Shown here: piece after piece, positions 1 to 11,190 of the stretch
Layout of the letters: every line of letters starts with the position of its first letter
Position numbering within the stretch: the first letter of the stretch is position 1
NCBI GenBank assembly: GCA_963170055.1
Contig: CAUJGJ010000001.1
Coordinates: forward strand, 907,501-971,500
Direction of reading: 5' to 3'
Origin: Halisarca cf. caerulea
Lineage: Eukaryota; Porifera; Demospongiae; Chondrillida; Halisarcidae
Length of the DNA stretch: 64,000 nucleotides
Notes under the pieces: generated by a model
What the model was told of the DNA's origin: nothing
Databases searched by the model: none
Seen by the model: only the letters and a program-made list of their open reading frames with translations
Position numbers and translations under genes: made by a program

Positions 1-485
1 TACGACCAACCCAATGTTACCTTTCAACACAAATTAAACTGTATGAATGGAAACAAATGAACTGGGATACTGATATTTGTCATGAAATGTGGCCAGTCCA
101 GTAAAATGCCATACAAATCATGCCACATATAGGTCTATGCTTGAGATGCATTTGAGACAATCATACGCAACTCTTAAAAATTCTATTCCCAGTCCAGCTT
201 AACCTCCATATCTGAATATTTAAATTTACACAATTGTCAAAATTGAAGATGTGCTGGTGGCTCATGCAGCACCTATTATGTACATATACAAGAAGTAAGG
301 TGGTCAATGAGGATAACCATGTGCTGCACCAGCGAGTGACCACCCAGTGTGTTAGATTTGCCCATAATTTAACTCAAACGAAAAGGTGACAATGATACAT
401 ACTGCAGCACAACACACGAATCATGTAACACGATTCAGCAACACCATTCTGTAAGGTTCTGAAGTTTGTTCACAACTAGTTCTAA
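1..485 (-). repeat. Interspersed repeat R1, copy 1 (cut by window edge)
   Basis: Read on the minus strand, this segment matches two other places in the window: 27084-28230 and 59915-60345. Shared landmarks are an ACTAGTTGTGAACAA-type start near 485, a conserved 'attatgggcaaat' block, a 'gaccacctt-cttcttgtata' block near 290-310, and a 'ggccacatttcatgacaaat' block near 75-95. No coding potential is evident. This copy lacks the LINE insertion present in copy 2 and so shows the uninterrupted structure. The repeat class is unknown. Confidence 0.75.
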
Positions 486-1013
486 AGGTAAAAAGGCACC
501 ACTGTGAGTATACCTGGTTAAAATGGTGGTAAATCAGTCATAAATGTCTTTTCTAGCAAGCTCTAGCCTGTTCTATGAGAAGAAAAAATAGCTGAAATCA
601 GACCTTTCACCTATGTAAACTTTCCACAATGTAGCGTATATAAGGCACCTAGAAGGCTCTTGCATACTTCAATCTATCAAAAAAAAAACAGTCATGAAAG
701 CCGAAGAAGCTATTTTTAGAACTCCGAAATGTACCGGAAGTGAGTTTTCAGCACAAATACAGACAGCTCTAAAGTATGGGCGGCCATGTTTTTTCCACGT
801 CACCCCTACATATGAACCACCACTGTGGTTTGTGATATATATATTATCATTGAACTATTAGGATAGTCAATTCTTAGCAGGTGTACAACTTGTAGTGTAC
901 GACAATTAATACAAAGAAGCTAAAGATTTGTTACCAATGAATAGTTCGCATGCTTGTTTAACCATGGGTTTTCTAACTACATAATTTATTGATAGAACCA
1001 CAAATATTGGACT
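486..1013. other. Non-coding stretch
   Basis: No gene is seen. A block of about 35 bp near 712-752, containing 'aatgtaccggaagtgagttt', recurs near 18425-18460, so part of this stretch is another dispersed repeat. Confidence 0.5.
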
Positions 1014-1082
1014 ATCGGGGTTCAGTCCAGATCTTCCACCTCAAACTCTCTAGCTTCCAACCCCCTAAAAAGTCCAACTGTA

Positions 1083-1653
1083 CAGTACGAACCAGTTTAA
1101 AGGTAACGCGAAACGACAATGCAATTCCGCAAAACGAAGCTCGACCGCGACTATACCGCTAAAAGGAAAACGCTAACCGCTAACCGCTAATGGGAAAAGG
1201 GCCAAAGGCGAAATGCTAAACGCTGAGTGAGAAACGTGAACCGAGAAGGGACATCGATCGTCTACATAAAATGGCCGCGTCTTGTCCCATCTACGTACAG
1301 TGTACTTGTGGTCTTTGACGAAAGAAAGTAGAGAGAAATGCCTTTGAACTTGTATTGGAAGCAACGTATCATCCAACTGTATTTGGAGTCGGTTCGTTCT
1401 TACGGAGAAGTCGTACGTATGCTTAGAGACGAAGGGAAGATCGTTCTTAAAGGACAACGGTTGTATTCTGTGAATGTCACAAGTGACAAGTGCAAACCGC
1501 CAAACGATAACCGGAAACCGTCAAACGCTAAACGCTCATTAGGCAACCGCGAAACGCGAAAAGGTTAACGTTACTCTTCCGTCAAAATATGCGAGAAACG
1601 GAAACTATAGACGCTAAGCGTCATTAGCGTTACCTTTAAACTGGTTCGTACTG
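1083..1653. mobile_element. Tc1/mariner-type non-autonomous element, TA target site
   Basis: Perfect terminal inverted repeats of about 26 bp, beginning cagtacgaaccagtttaaag, bound a 571-bp element. TA flanks it at 1081-1082 and 1654-1655. The paralogous R2 copy at about 40096-40110 has the uninterrupted sequence ccaactgtagtgc, which gives the empty site and fixes the ends. The interior is rich in repeated cgctaa/cgctaat motifs and carries a short transposase remnant. Confidence 0.9.
1338..1460 (+). pseudogene. Tc1-type transposase helix-turn-helix remnant
   Basis: About 34 codons starting at the ATG at 1338 read as a basic helix-turn-helix resembling the N-terminal paired-like DNA-binding domain of Tc1-family transposases (segments KQRIIQLYLESVRSYGEVVR and RMLRDEGK). 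Similarity ends soon after, and the catalytic DDE domain is absent. It lies inside the inverted-repeat element and is non-functional as a transposase. The assignment is from motif resemblance only. Confidence 0.55.
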
Positions 1654-2095
1654 TAGTGCAAGTTACTATAGAGAAGGCCCTACCTGAGTGTCAAATAAAC
1701 CTTGAATGGTCTGAAATAGCCTGAGATATCACCTTATACAACTTAAAAACTCAAACTTTCCCTGGGGGAGCATACCCCCAGACCCCACTACTTATGTATA
1801 TACCCCTACTATACCACATACACACGTATCTGTCTCCTTACATCACTGCACTGCATGTGTTTTACAGATAGCTATAGATACCATGTATGTACATTCATAG
1901 CCCCTTCCAATACTATAGTGGGTTATTGCGACCCCCCCCCCCCCCCTTCTTGATCATTAGCCCCAAACAAACTCTGCTGCATAGATACAATACATGCATA
2001 AATCAAAACCACGATCATGTCCCATGTGGCAGGCATGCACTGTAATACTAAAGCTTCCTCCAAAAAATTCAATTCTAGATAGAACCCTGAGTGAG

Positions 2096-2554
2096 ACTAT
2101 ATAATACTAGATGTATGCAAAGCATCGTACTTGCTAGATGCAGCTAAATTTGAAATCATAAGGAAGTCAAAGGATCTATCAGAGGAGGGTATCACCCAAG
2201 ATGCAACATGCATGGCATACTGTGCCATTAGAGCGCGGCCAATAATAATACAACAGCTTCGCAACATTGCATGCCATGCATACAGTCAGATGAGATATGC
2301 AAATGACTCAGCAGCAGGATCAACCCTTACCAACCTCTCAAGTCTGAGTAAAAGGATTAATATCACTTGTAATGGCTAATTGAAATAGTATGAAAATGTC
2401 ACATACGCATACATGACTGTCACATAGCAGGACATGTTGCCACAGATAGATGACCTATTTCCAGCCCCCATTGCAAACAAAGTCACAATCCTGCCAAGCA
2501 AAAGTCAAATTCACACTAAAACAAAAATGTATGGAGAAGTAAGGGGATATAGCA
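2096..2554 (+). other. Unassigned stretch with an 82-codon open frame
   Basis: An open frame at 2131-2379 has a plausible amino-acid composition but no recognised domain and no convincing splice partners. Its position between repeats suggests transposon debris. Nothing else is seen here. Confidence 0.25.
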
Positions 2555-2783
2555 GCTACACTGGGTGTTGGAAAGTTTTTAATGGAAACCACTACCCAGA
2601 AAAGGGCGGCATCCAGCCACCTCGTGCCTCCCTAACGGACCTAATGGTTATGGAAGTCTAGGGCAACCAAACCAAGCCTATAGCCTAGTTAGTCTGGAAA
2701 GGAGGTCTTACACCCTCAACAGTAGACATAATGGTCAAATAAGTCTAGGGCAACCAAACCTAGCCTAGCCTAGTTGGTCTACT

Positions 2784-2834
2784 GGCGACCTTCAGCTTTG
2801 TACGCTGATGCTCTACCTTCTGAGCTAGGAAGCC
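2784..2834 (-). pseudogene. Truncated tRNA-like copy in the left palindrome arm
   Basis: The minus strand repeats the acceptor, D and anticodon arms of the tRNA-like sequence at 2862-2934, then stops before the T arm and jumps directly to arm sequence. It cannot fold as a full tRNA. Confidence 0.7.
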
Positions 2835-2861
2835 CATCCAGTAGGCAAGGCCTACTGGATG

Positions 2862-2934
2862 GGCTTCCTAGCTCAGAAGGTAGAGCATCAGCGTACAAAG
2901 CTGAAGGTCGCCGGTTCAATCCCAGCGGAAGTCC
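2862..2934 (+). tRNA. tRNA-like gene or tRNA-derived repeat, apparent anticodon ACA
   Basis: A cloverleaf can be drawn by eye: acceptor GGCTTCC/GGAAGTC, T8-A9, D arm GCTC/GAGC with AGAAGGTA loop, anticodon stem TCAGC/GCTGA with loop GTACAAA, a five-base variable loop AGGTC, and a T arm GCCGG-TTCAATC-CCAGC with one mismatch. A TTTT run just downstream at about 2937-2940 could be a Pol III terminator. The anticodon reads ACA (Cys codon UGU), which is atypical because eukaryotic tRNA-Cys normally uses GCA. The sequence sits in a palindrome, so a pseudogene or SINE head is at least as likely as a working tRNA. Confidence 0.5.
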
Positions 2935-3178
2935 ACTTTTCCTCAGGCTGTTTTTCCCCATAGTAGACCAGCTAGGCTAGGCTAGGTTTGGTTGCCCTAG
3001 ACTTATTTGACCATTATGTCTACGGTTGAGGGTGTAAGACCTCCTTTCCAGACTAACTAGGCTAGGCTAGGTTTGGTTGCCCTAGACTTCCATAACCATT
3101 AGGTCCATTAGGGAGGCACGAGGTGGCTGGATGCCGCCCTTTCCTTGGTAGTGGTTTCCATTAAAAACTTTCCATACA

Positions 3179-3854
3179 TTTGACCTACCCGTTAAAAAAC
3201 AGTTTCAAATACACTGGGTGTTGTTTGGTATTTAGTAACCAACTCCCAGTGTAGCTAAAAACTGACTGGATCAGATTTACCGTGCATGAACATGTAAATG
3301 GTGATGAAAAATGGCAACTGCAAACCAAGGAGCATATGCAGCTATATGCAGGGCAAGTGATTTTGAATTGCATGAATCACGTGAAATGCCGATGTGTTTT
3401 GCGCATATTATCATTATGATTATTACTAGGGGAGAAGGCGGCCAAAGGCTGCCTTCACCCCTAGTTCAGGTGGCGGGTGCAACCCTTATATCAAGTGAAG
3501 AGGTTGTGTTCAGTGAATTTATCCAATTGAGTGTAATTTCTATATCAAGAGTAAGCTAGTGATACTGCCACAATTATTGAATAGGCCAATATTTGGCCTT
3601 TGACCACCTTTTTCCCTATAGTATGTCACATGGGAGCAACCCTTGTATCAAGTGTATACAGTGTAACCCCTTTATTCTGCACAGAAAGAACGTCCTACAC
3701 ACACCTATGGCATAGAATTCGAGCTTTACTCACTAAATGACACTACATAAATTTCAAACTGTTGCTAAGTGAAACTCAAATGGTTGCAAAATGGCTGATC
3801 TCTCCTGTTGATGACCATATGCATAAATCCAGTGTCTATGCCAATTTTTGGATA
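3179..3854. other. Non-coding stretch with small hairpins
   Basis: No gene is seen. Two short hairpins are visible: about 3206-3252 (tacactgggtgttg pairing with ccaactcccagtgta) and about 3427-3467 (ctaggggagaaggcggcc pairing with ggctgccttcacccctag). Confidence 0.5.
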
Positions 3855-4022
3855 CTGTAATTTACTGGGTATAAGTTGCAGCTTGATGCCTAAATTTTAC
3901 TGGCAAAATGTGGGGTGCGACTTATGCACCGAATAGCTCGTTATGGCTGATGACATGATAATGCTGTTCAAAACCATGGTGCGACTTATACAGAGGTGCG
4001 ACTTATACCCCGTAAAATACGG
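3855..4022. mobile_element. MITE, TA-flanked
   Basis: Imperfect terminal inverted repeats of about 30 bp (ctgtaatttactgggtataa on the left, the complement of ccgtattttacggggtataa on the right) are flanked by TA at 3853-3854 and 4023-4024. The inner 'gtgcgacttata' motif is present three times in similar form. There is no coding sequence. Confidence 0.75.
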
Positions 4023-4059
4023 TACGTACATTATGCCATCACAGGTGTATAATCTAACA

Positions 4060-4392
<333 letters not shown>

Positions 4393-4935
4393 CCTAGGGA
4401 GAAACCAAGAGAGGCGACGTAGAAGGCTGAGACTACAAGTAACCTTGTTACAAACAACTTCAATATGATCACCCCAAGATAAGGTATCATTAACTACTAC
4501 TCCAAAAAAAATTAATGAGCACCTTCAGAGTAATTTGCATCCAAAATGACTTCAAATCGGCCTAATAATTAGGTTTTAGTGCCAGAAAATCAATCAAATG
4601 TGTGAGTTGCTCAAACCATCTCCACTAAGGTGATGGAAATGGAAAACTCGCTACGCTTGTAAATGTGTGTAATGTTTGGGTATACTCTAAATTTTTTGTA
4701 GTAGTAATCAAGTACTGAAAACACTGCCTCGCCATATTGTCCATTGATTTGTTGATTTTACTGAGTTAAATTGTTGTGTAATGAAAGTTTTGACTATATA
4801 TGGTGAAATTGCTGTACAGTACGTGTACATGCGTATGAGCGAAAAGGCTTTAGTAATGTATAAGCATGACTACAATTCTTGCATTGTACGATTTAAACCT
4901 ACATACAGTTATAGTGAATGATTACACGGTATATA

Positions 4936-5134
4936 GTAAACTGGAAACTCTCGTGGCAAACTCCCCAATTAGCAGAAACTGCTCTATAATGGGTTATTTT
5001 TGTGGGTCCAGATACATACTATAAATTATTATACATGTACGTACATAATCTCTGAATAGCAAAAGAGAACCGGCCTCTCTTTTTGCACACCATTTTTAAG
5101 CCCCCAAAGTGTCTGGTATATAGAGGTTCCACTG
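4936..5134. mobile_element. Probable MITE of the cagtggaacctc group
   Basis: The right end, tagaggttccactg followed by TA, matches the terminal repeat of several other short elements in this window. The left end after TA at 4934-4935 (gtaaactggaaactct) is a diverged inverse of it. There is no coding sequence. Confidence 0.45.
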
Positions 5135-5343
5135 TATGATTATGATCGTACGGTACTTAAACTGATCGATAGTTGTAGACATCTTATTCAACAATAGCCA
5201 CTGTAGCAAGGTCATGTGTACTGTATGTAACTCTGCATCCAGTTTTTTGGGTATATGTATCTCTGTATTATATTAACTTTAACATTGCATTAACATTACA
5301 GGACATTAACTTTTTTAAAAAAATATATATTTTCCTTTATTAG

Positions 5344-8300
5344 TTGCCAATTTAAAGATTGTGGTAAAAGTTTCAGTCTGCAATATAACTTGAAGAAGCA
5401 TGAAAAAGTTCATTCCAAAAACCCCCATCAGGTATGCATGTGTGTGTATTAGAGTTAGACTTCTTGAATGGTTCAACTTAACCTATCCCTCCCATCAACT
5501 CTCTTTGTCCATGCATTGGTGCATTGCAATTATACGTACATCTACAATATCTACTGTATATCTACGTATACCTACAAGTATACTGTATAAGCTAAAACAA
5601 TGCCTATAATACATATGTATAGAATGCCTTTGATACTTTATGCATGCATACTATAATTCCAACCTAATAATACCTACCTAATACCTATAATATACTTTAT
5701 GAATATCTATAATATAATTTCCTCATGTTGTTGTGGTACGCAACATTTGTTTTGTATTTACGTACATACCACAACAGGTTAGCTGGTGAGCCAATCTCAT
5801 TTATCTTTTTAAATCTATGGTGAGTAAAAGAGTGATCTTATTGTGGTAAAGTAGTACTCAATGCCTAAATGTTATGTCATTGATCATATCTTTAATCAGT
5901 ATGCATAGGCTTCACTACTTCAATGTAGTCAATCATTTTAAATCATCACTTCTACCCTTCACTGTACTGCACATGCTCCTTGCCATTTCATCTAAGCTCC
6001 AAAGCTTTCATGTGTAGATGTTAGGTGCATACCTGTCTGGTTATAATCATTTTAAAGAGTAAGATTACTACTACATACATACATACTGTACATGTATATG
6101 CAGTTTTGGTTAAAAGTACGTATCTTCCAGTGCAAGCCTAGTGCGAAACTGATAACCTAGTGTAGAGATCTTGTGAACATGTGTCCATGTGTAGTGTTGT
6201 TTGCTCACTGCCAACTAGCCTCTTCCAACATTCCAATTTCTTGGTCACAGTTGTTTATATCATACATAGGTCAAAGGCAAATACAAAAATATGTATGTGT
6301 ACTGTATACAAGTATTCTATGATGCATTTAGTTTTGCCACAACACTACTACAAGTCCATTACAATACGTATTATGTGTAGACATGTATCACAATATGCAA
6401 TATATGATATTAGCTGAAGCTCTACTTTAAGCGAGTATTCACGATCTCCTCAAACTTTTTTACATTTGGAGTACCAAGTGATCTGATAGGATGGCTTCCC
6501 ATATTGGGATGAGCATTCACGAGTGAGTGGGTATTCATATACGGACCTACATAAGCACCACTTGTGCAATAATTATATTGTTTCCTTTTTTGTTGCATGT
6601 TTACAGTCTTTTTTCAGTTGGTTTGACACATTTTATTCAGTGAATTTAACACACATCACAGGGGTTTTAACACATTTTCATTTGAATTATATTGCATTAA
6701 ACATGGGTGTCTCACATGTAGTATGGAACAATCAAGGAGTACAGGTTTTGGGTGATAACAAATTCTGCTTCGTGCATACCCCCACCCCTGCTTCAGTTGC
6801 ATCTTCAAAAGTAGGCACTTGTTTACAGACACTCACAATAGATATCACTTGTCTTATCCAGCATTGAAAATGGTATATAAATGTTTACATCAAGTTTGAT
6901 CCTAAGTATTTTATATTTTCCCAAGCATCCAATGTGCTTCTGTAGAAGAGTGTTTGAAGCTTGTGACATCCTTTCCCAAAGTATGATACTTATAAAGCAG
7001 TCGTCCTAAGACTGGCAATTAAAGTTAGGCCTACTCATGACATGAATCTCTGGAAGGCCTTCCTTGGAAAGCGTCTGTGGCCAATGATGAACAAAAACAA
7101 ACAGGAGAAGTTACTTTCTTTGTTACCTAAGCCCTGTACCTCTGAACACTTCAGACTGTCATCTACGACCAACTTTAGTCTTTTTCAATTGGTTTAACAC
7201 AATTTGTAGTGTATGTAATGTATGTTGCTGTGGATTTAACATACTTTCATAGGATTAATATAGTCTTTATTATTCAATATTGTTTTCCTTTCAGTGTGAT
7301 GTCCTAGGATGTGATGCATCTTTCAAGAAACACTCGCAGCTGACCACCCACAAAGAGATCCACTCGAATAGCAGTTTTGTGTAAGTTTATCAGTGTGATA
7401 ATGTAGGACTTATGATTTTTTATAGTGAAAAGAAGTCCTATTACTATCAAATTTTGATTGCTAATTTCCTTTTTAATATTAACATGTTGCATTTATTTAT
7501 TTATTGACATTAATAACATGTTTCGTATAATCACTTTACCATTCAAAAAGGAATATTATGTCTCTGAATGTAATTTTTGTGCATAGTTTTCTAGAGTGCT
7601 TGCAGAAGCCAGAAAAGTTTGGCATAATATGATGAGTCTCGTGTTAGCGTTTATTTCCTGAATATAAGGAAAAATAATTATCCTGAAACAATTGCATATC
7701 CTCTCATTTGCAAATTATAGTTTCTGATATTCCTTGATCATTTTTTTCTGGCAACGTTTTCTGTTATATTTCCAACTGCATATTTTGCATAATATATGTC
7801 TATATGCACTTGTCTTCATCAGATGTTCAAATTCTGGCTGCAAATCTTCATTTTCAACGCAGCAACACTTGAAAAGGCACATGAAGAGGCATGAAATTGG
7901 TATGTAAGTCTATGAATATAAAAACCCCACCAAGTTATTTACAGGACAATAAGATCCACTGCTTTTCTGCAGAAATATTGTGTACAATAGTGGCAACGAA
8001 TATATGGTTTTTGTTGTGGTTTCCATCTTTGTGTGTAGTACCTCTTTGTTGTGACTATAGTTTATCTTCTTGCTGAAAAGACATTTGTTACTAATGTGCT
8101 TTATTAGATAAGTTACACTTGAAGTTTCACTTACAGTGATAACAAGTTAAGTCAGACTGTTGGTCATTGTATTTCCGTATTTTGAGCTATACTAAAGAAA
8201 TCCAATATCCATTGTTGATGTTATCACCTTAGTCACCAAATTATTCTCAATTATCATTCATTAAGTTTTCCATCTGGCTGACTACCCATGATGTGGTGTA

Positions 8301-11149
8301 ATTGTAACACCTGTTCATCCTTTCCTTTCGAAGTGTGCTTTGCACAATGTTCATACTACATGTGCAAAGCCTTGTACATGTGCACTTGTGGTCATCTTTG
8401 TATGTACCATCAAATTTTCTCTAATATCCTCATGTATATATTTGTGAAGTTAGCCCATAATGGTGTTGTATGTTTATCCTAACTGTTACAGTAATTGTAA
8501 ACTTTCCTCTTAATTAGTATGATGATCTGCGTTCACCCCAACCATTACCCACTCTATTCATAGTTCAGCAGTGATACACATATAAAATATTGGCCTTTGC
8601 CTTATCTAGCTTTGTGACATGGAAATGCTAGCATGTTATTTGGTATTAGCACAGATTTACCTGCAAAGGACATATTGCAAAGGACATATTGTATGTGTGT
8701 ATTTTTATGTGCATGTATGTAGTTTTATCAAGTTTTCACATACAGTATGTACATGTTGTCACTAGAGCCTTGCACAAATTCACTTTTTACCATCAGTGAA
8801 GCTGACCTTAATGATAATTGCAATGGCTTAAGGTCAACTTACTAAGTTATATATGTGTACACACAGCTGAAGTAATATGTCTGTGTGGGGTACTCACAAC
8901 GTCATGCCAATTTATCAGAAGCTGTTTGTCAAGAGGTTTTTCTACAGATTTAACTGTTTAAATTCTTCCCAATGCCAATTTAACATAATAGGTAGTGCAT
9001 ATATTGAGGATGCCATATATTTATGTATATTATCAAGTTAATTTTCAAGGGGTTTAGTGCAAGGTTAACTAATTTCGCCAGTAGCTTCTGGTGGTTAGGG
9101 GAGTCACACTGAGAGTCCCATGCCCTTAACTTTGTGTGGTCACATGTATTATGAGACCAATATTTGGATTCTTTGAAGCAAAGTTTTGATATATGTGGTT
9201 GTACTGTATAATTTGTTCCATTCATTGGAAGGGGGCATAGACATATATAGACCACACCAAAGTAGAAACTTTCTCAGCCCTAATTGTGCTTTGTACGCAT
9301 TTCCTAAAAGTGGCGCTTACTTTTATCCCAAAGCTCCAGGACTACAACAAGTCTGAAAATGTCCTCCAAATCATTTCAAGAGTTATTGGGAACTTTTGTT
9401 AATAGTGATTTTTGTCTATCACCTTATCTTAAGATTTTCTATATCAACTTTTATAATGTCTCAGAAGTCGGCCATGGTATCTACCATATGCAACATAATG
9501 GTTATTTGACCTCACTTGTTATTTTATTTATCTCCAAACTATTAAAATGTAGTAATCAGTCTCTCTCATCAATTTCAAGGTGTAATATTAAACTCCTCAC
9601 TATCAGCAAGGTTCTGAGCTTAGTTCACATCTAATTCATATATAATATATAGCATTATCCCTTGTCCTCCATGCTGTTCACTTGCCTAGTTCTATGGCTT
9701 CTTGAGGTTAATATAATAACTCTTTGAAGCTATAGGCATATCTTCCTGGTTAGCGAGGTTAATTAGCATACTATGGCTTGCTTGTAGTGAGAGTGTAGAT
9801 GTGGTTATACTTTTTTGCTATGTACAGTATTGCAGATTTTAATGAACCTATGAAGATACATTACTTTTTGTATTCATACAGGATACGCTTGTCGGTATAC
9901 AGATTGCCCTGCAGTGTTTGACTCATGGTCCAGTCTCCAAAAACATCTCACAACACATTCAAAAGGTGACTGAAAACGTCTTGCATGATTTAATTTGCAT
10001 TGCTCAATCACTGCTATCTACCCTTTTTGGTATCTTTCCTTGTTAGATTTCAAATGCAAAGAATGTAGTGAACAGTTTACCACCCTTTTAGATGTCAGTG
10101 GAGTACAGAATTGTATTGTTTTATCTGATGTGATTGTTTACTTGGAACCACTGCTAGCACTGTGTGTCTTCTTTCTTCACCCTACCCACATAGTTGAAAC
10201 GGCACACATCTGCTGCCCACACAGTATCCAGGAAAGTGTATGTTTGTCCGAAGTCTGGCTGCAGCAGGGTATACACACGGGTAAGCTTAATTCATTTAGC
10301 ACCTTCCCACTTGTAAGGTCACCTCCAGTTTATATGAGTTGATTGGAGAGTTATGATTGTGTAGGTGTGCTAGTAATAACATTAGATCTTGAGTTCCAGT
10401 AATCAGTATGATTTATCTATTGTACTCCAGCAAGTCACCTCCCAATATGATTCCTTTTTAGTTTGTATGTGAACTTAGATTGTTTCCTATATTGTTGGTT
10501 CTATATGAATTATAGTTGATGGAGGTTAATGAGATGGACATCTCTTTACTGTCATCCCATTTGTGGGTTAATGATAGAAAAGATTATCACAGTATGTTTG
10601 AGTATGTACATCTCACTCAGGATGTGCTAATTCAAGATGGTAAGTTATTATGTAAGTGTTAATGAAAGCCTATATTTATGTACTGAATTGCTCAATGATG
10701 TCTCTGCTCCTTAAATTCTATATAATATTACAGCACTTAGAAGAAGGAATTACACTTGATATGGCTTAAGCCTGCAAAGTTGAAGTGGTGTTTTTTATAC
10801 AGTGCTTCCAGTCTGTAGGACTTATCTACCTTTTTCATGGTATTTATTTAATGCACATTAATGTGCCTGTGTACTTTCTCAATTGATAATCATTAGGTTA
10901 GCAAAGTTGCTATTAGGAATGTCGTGGGGCTAGCAGCTTGCTGTTTACTAAACTAAATAATTACTTTATTAATGCTAGGGCTCGTCATTTGTTACCATCT
11001 ATTATGTACTTTACAGTTGGCCAACTTGAATCAGCATGTAAGGTCTTTTCATGATGGTTTAAAACCATTTGTTTGCCCTCATCCATCATGCCACAGAGCA
11101 TTTCCGTATAAGGTGTGTTTACAAGTAGACTATATACATATGCCCCATT

Positions 11150-11190
<41 letters not shown>

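Larger units (their letters stand above)
1014..2095 (+). repeat. Interspersed repeat R2, copy 1, interrupted by a Tc1-type element
   Basis: The parts 1014-1080, 1656-1830 and about 1990-2095 align with 40016-40240 and 41695-41785. Conserved blocks include 'actatagagaaggccct', a 'ccctggggcagcattcccccagacccc'-like segment and a terminal 'ctagatagaaccctga'. The ends resemble short inverted repeats (agggttctatc at the left of copy 2, its complement at the right), so R2 may itself be an old non-autonomous DNA transposon. A poly-C run lies at about 1931-1947. Confidence 0.75.
2555..3178. repeat. Long palindrome (foldback) of about 620 bp
   Basis: The left arm, 2555-2850, is the near-perfect reverse complement of 2851-3178, centred on caggcaaggcctactgg-like sequence near 2845-2855. 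Blocks such as 'gtctagggcaaccaaacc' and 'ggaggtcttacaccctcaac' recur inverted. The right arm has about 46 extra bp (roughly 2914-2960) that are missing from the left. Each arm carries a tRNA-like segment beside the centre. Both tRNA-like copies are covered by open frames, which are artefacts of the palindrome. Confidence 0.9.

Noticed and set aside
2774..2980. Two mirror-image open frames with the same protein on both strands
   Set aside because: They arise from the palindrome with its tRNA-like arms; no domain and no codon bias.
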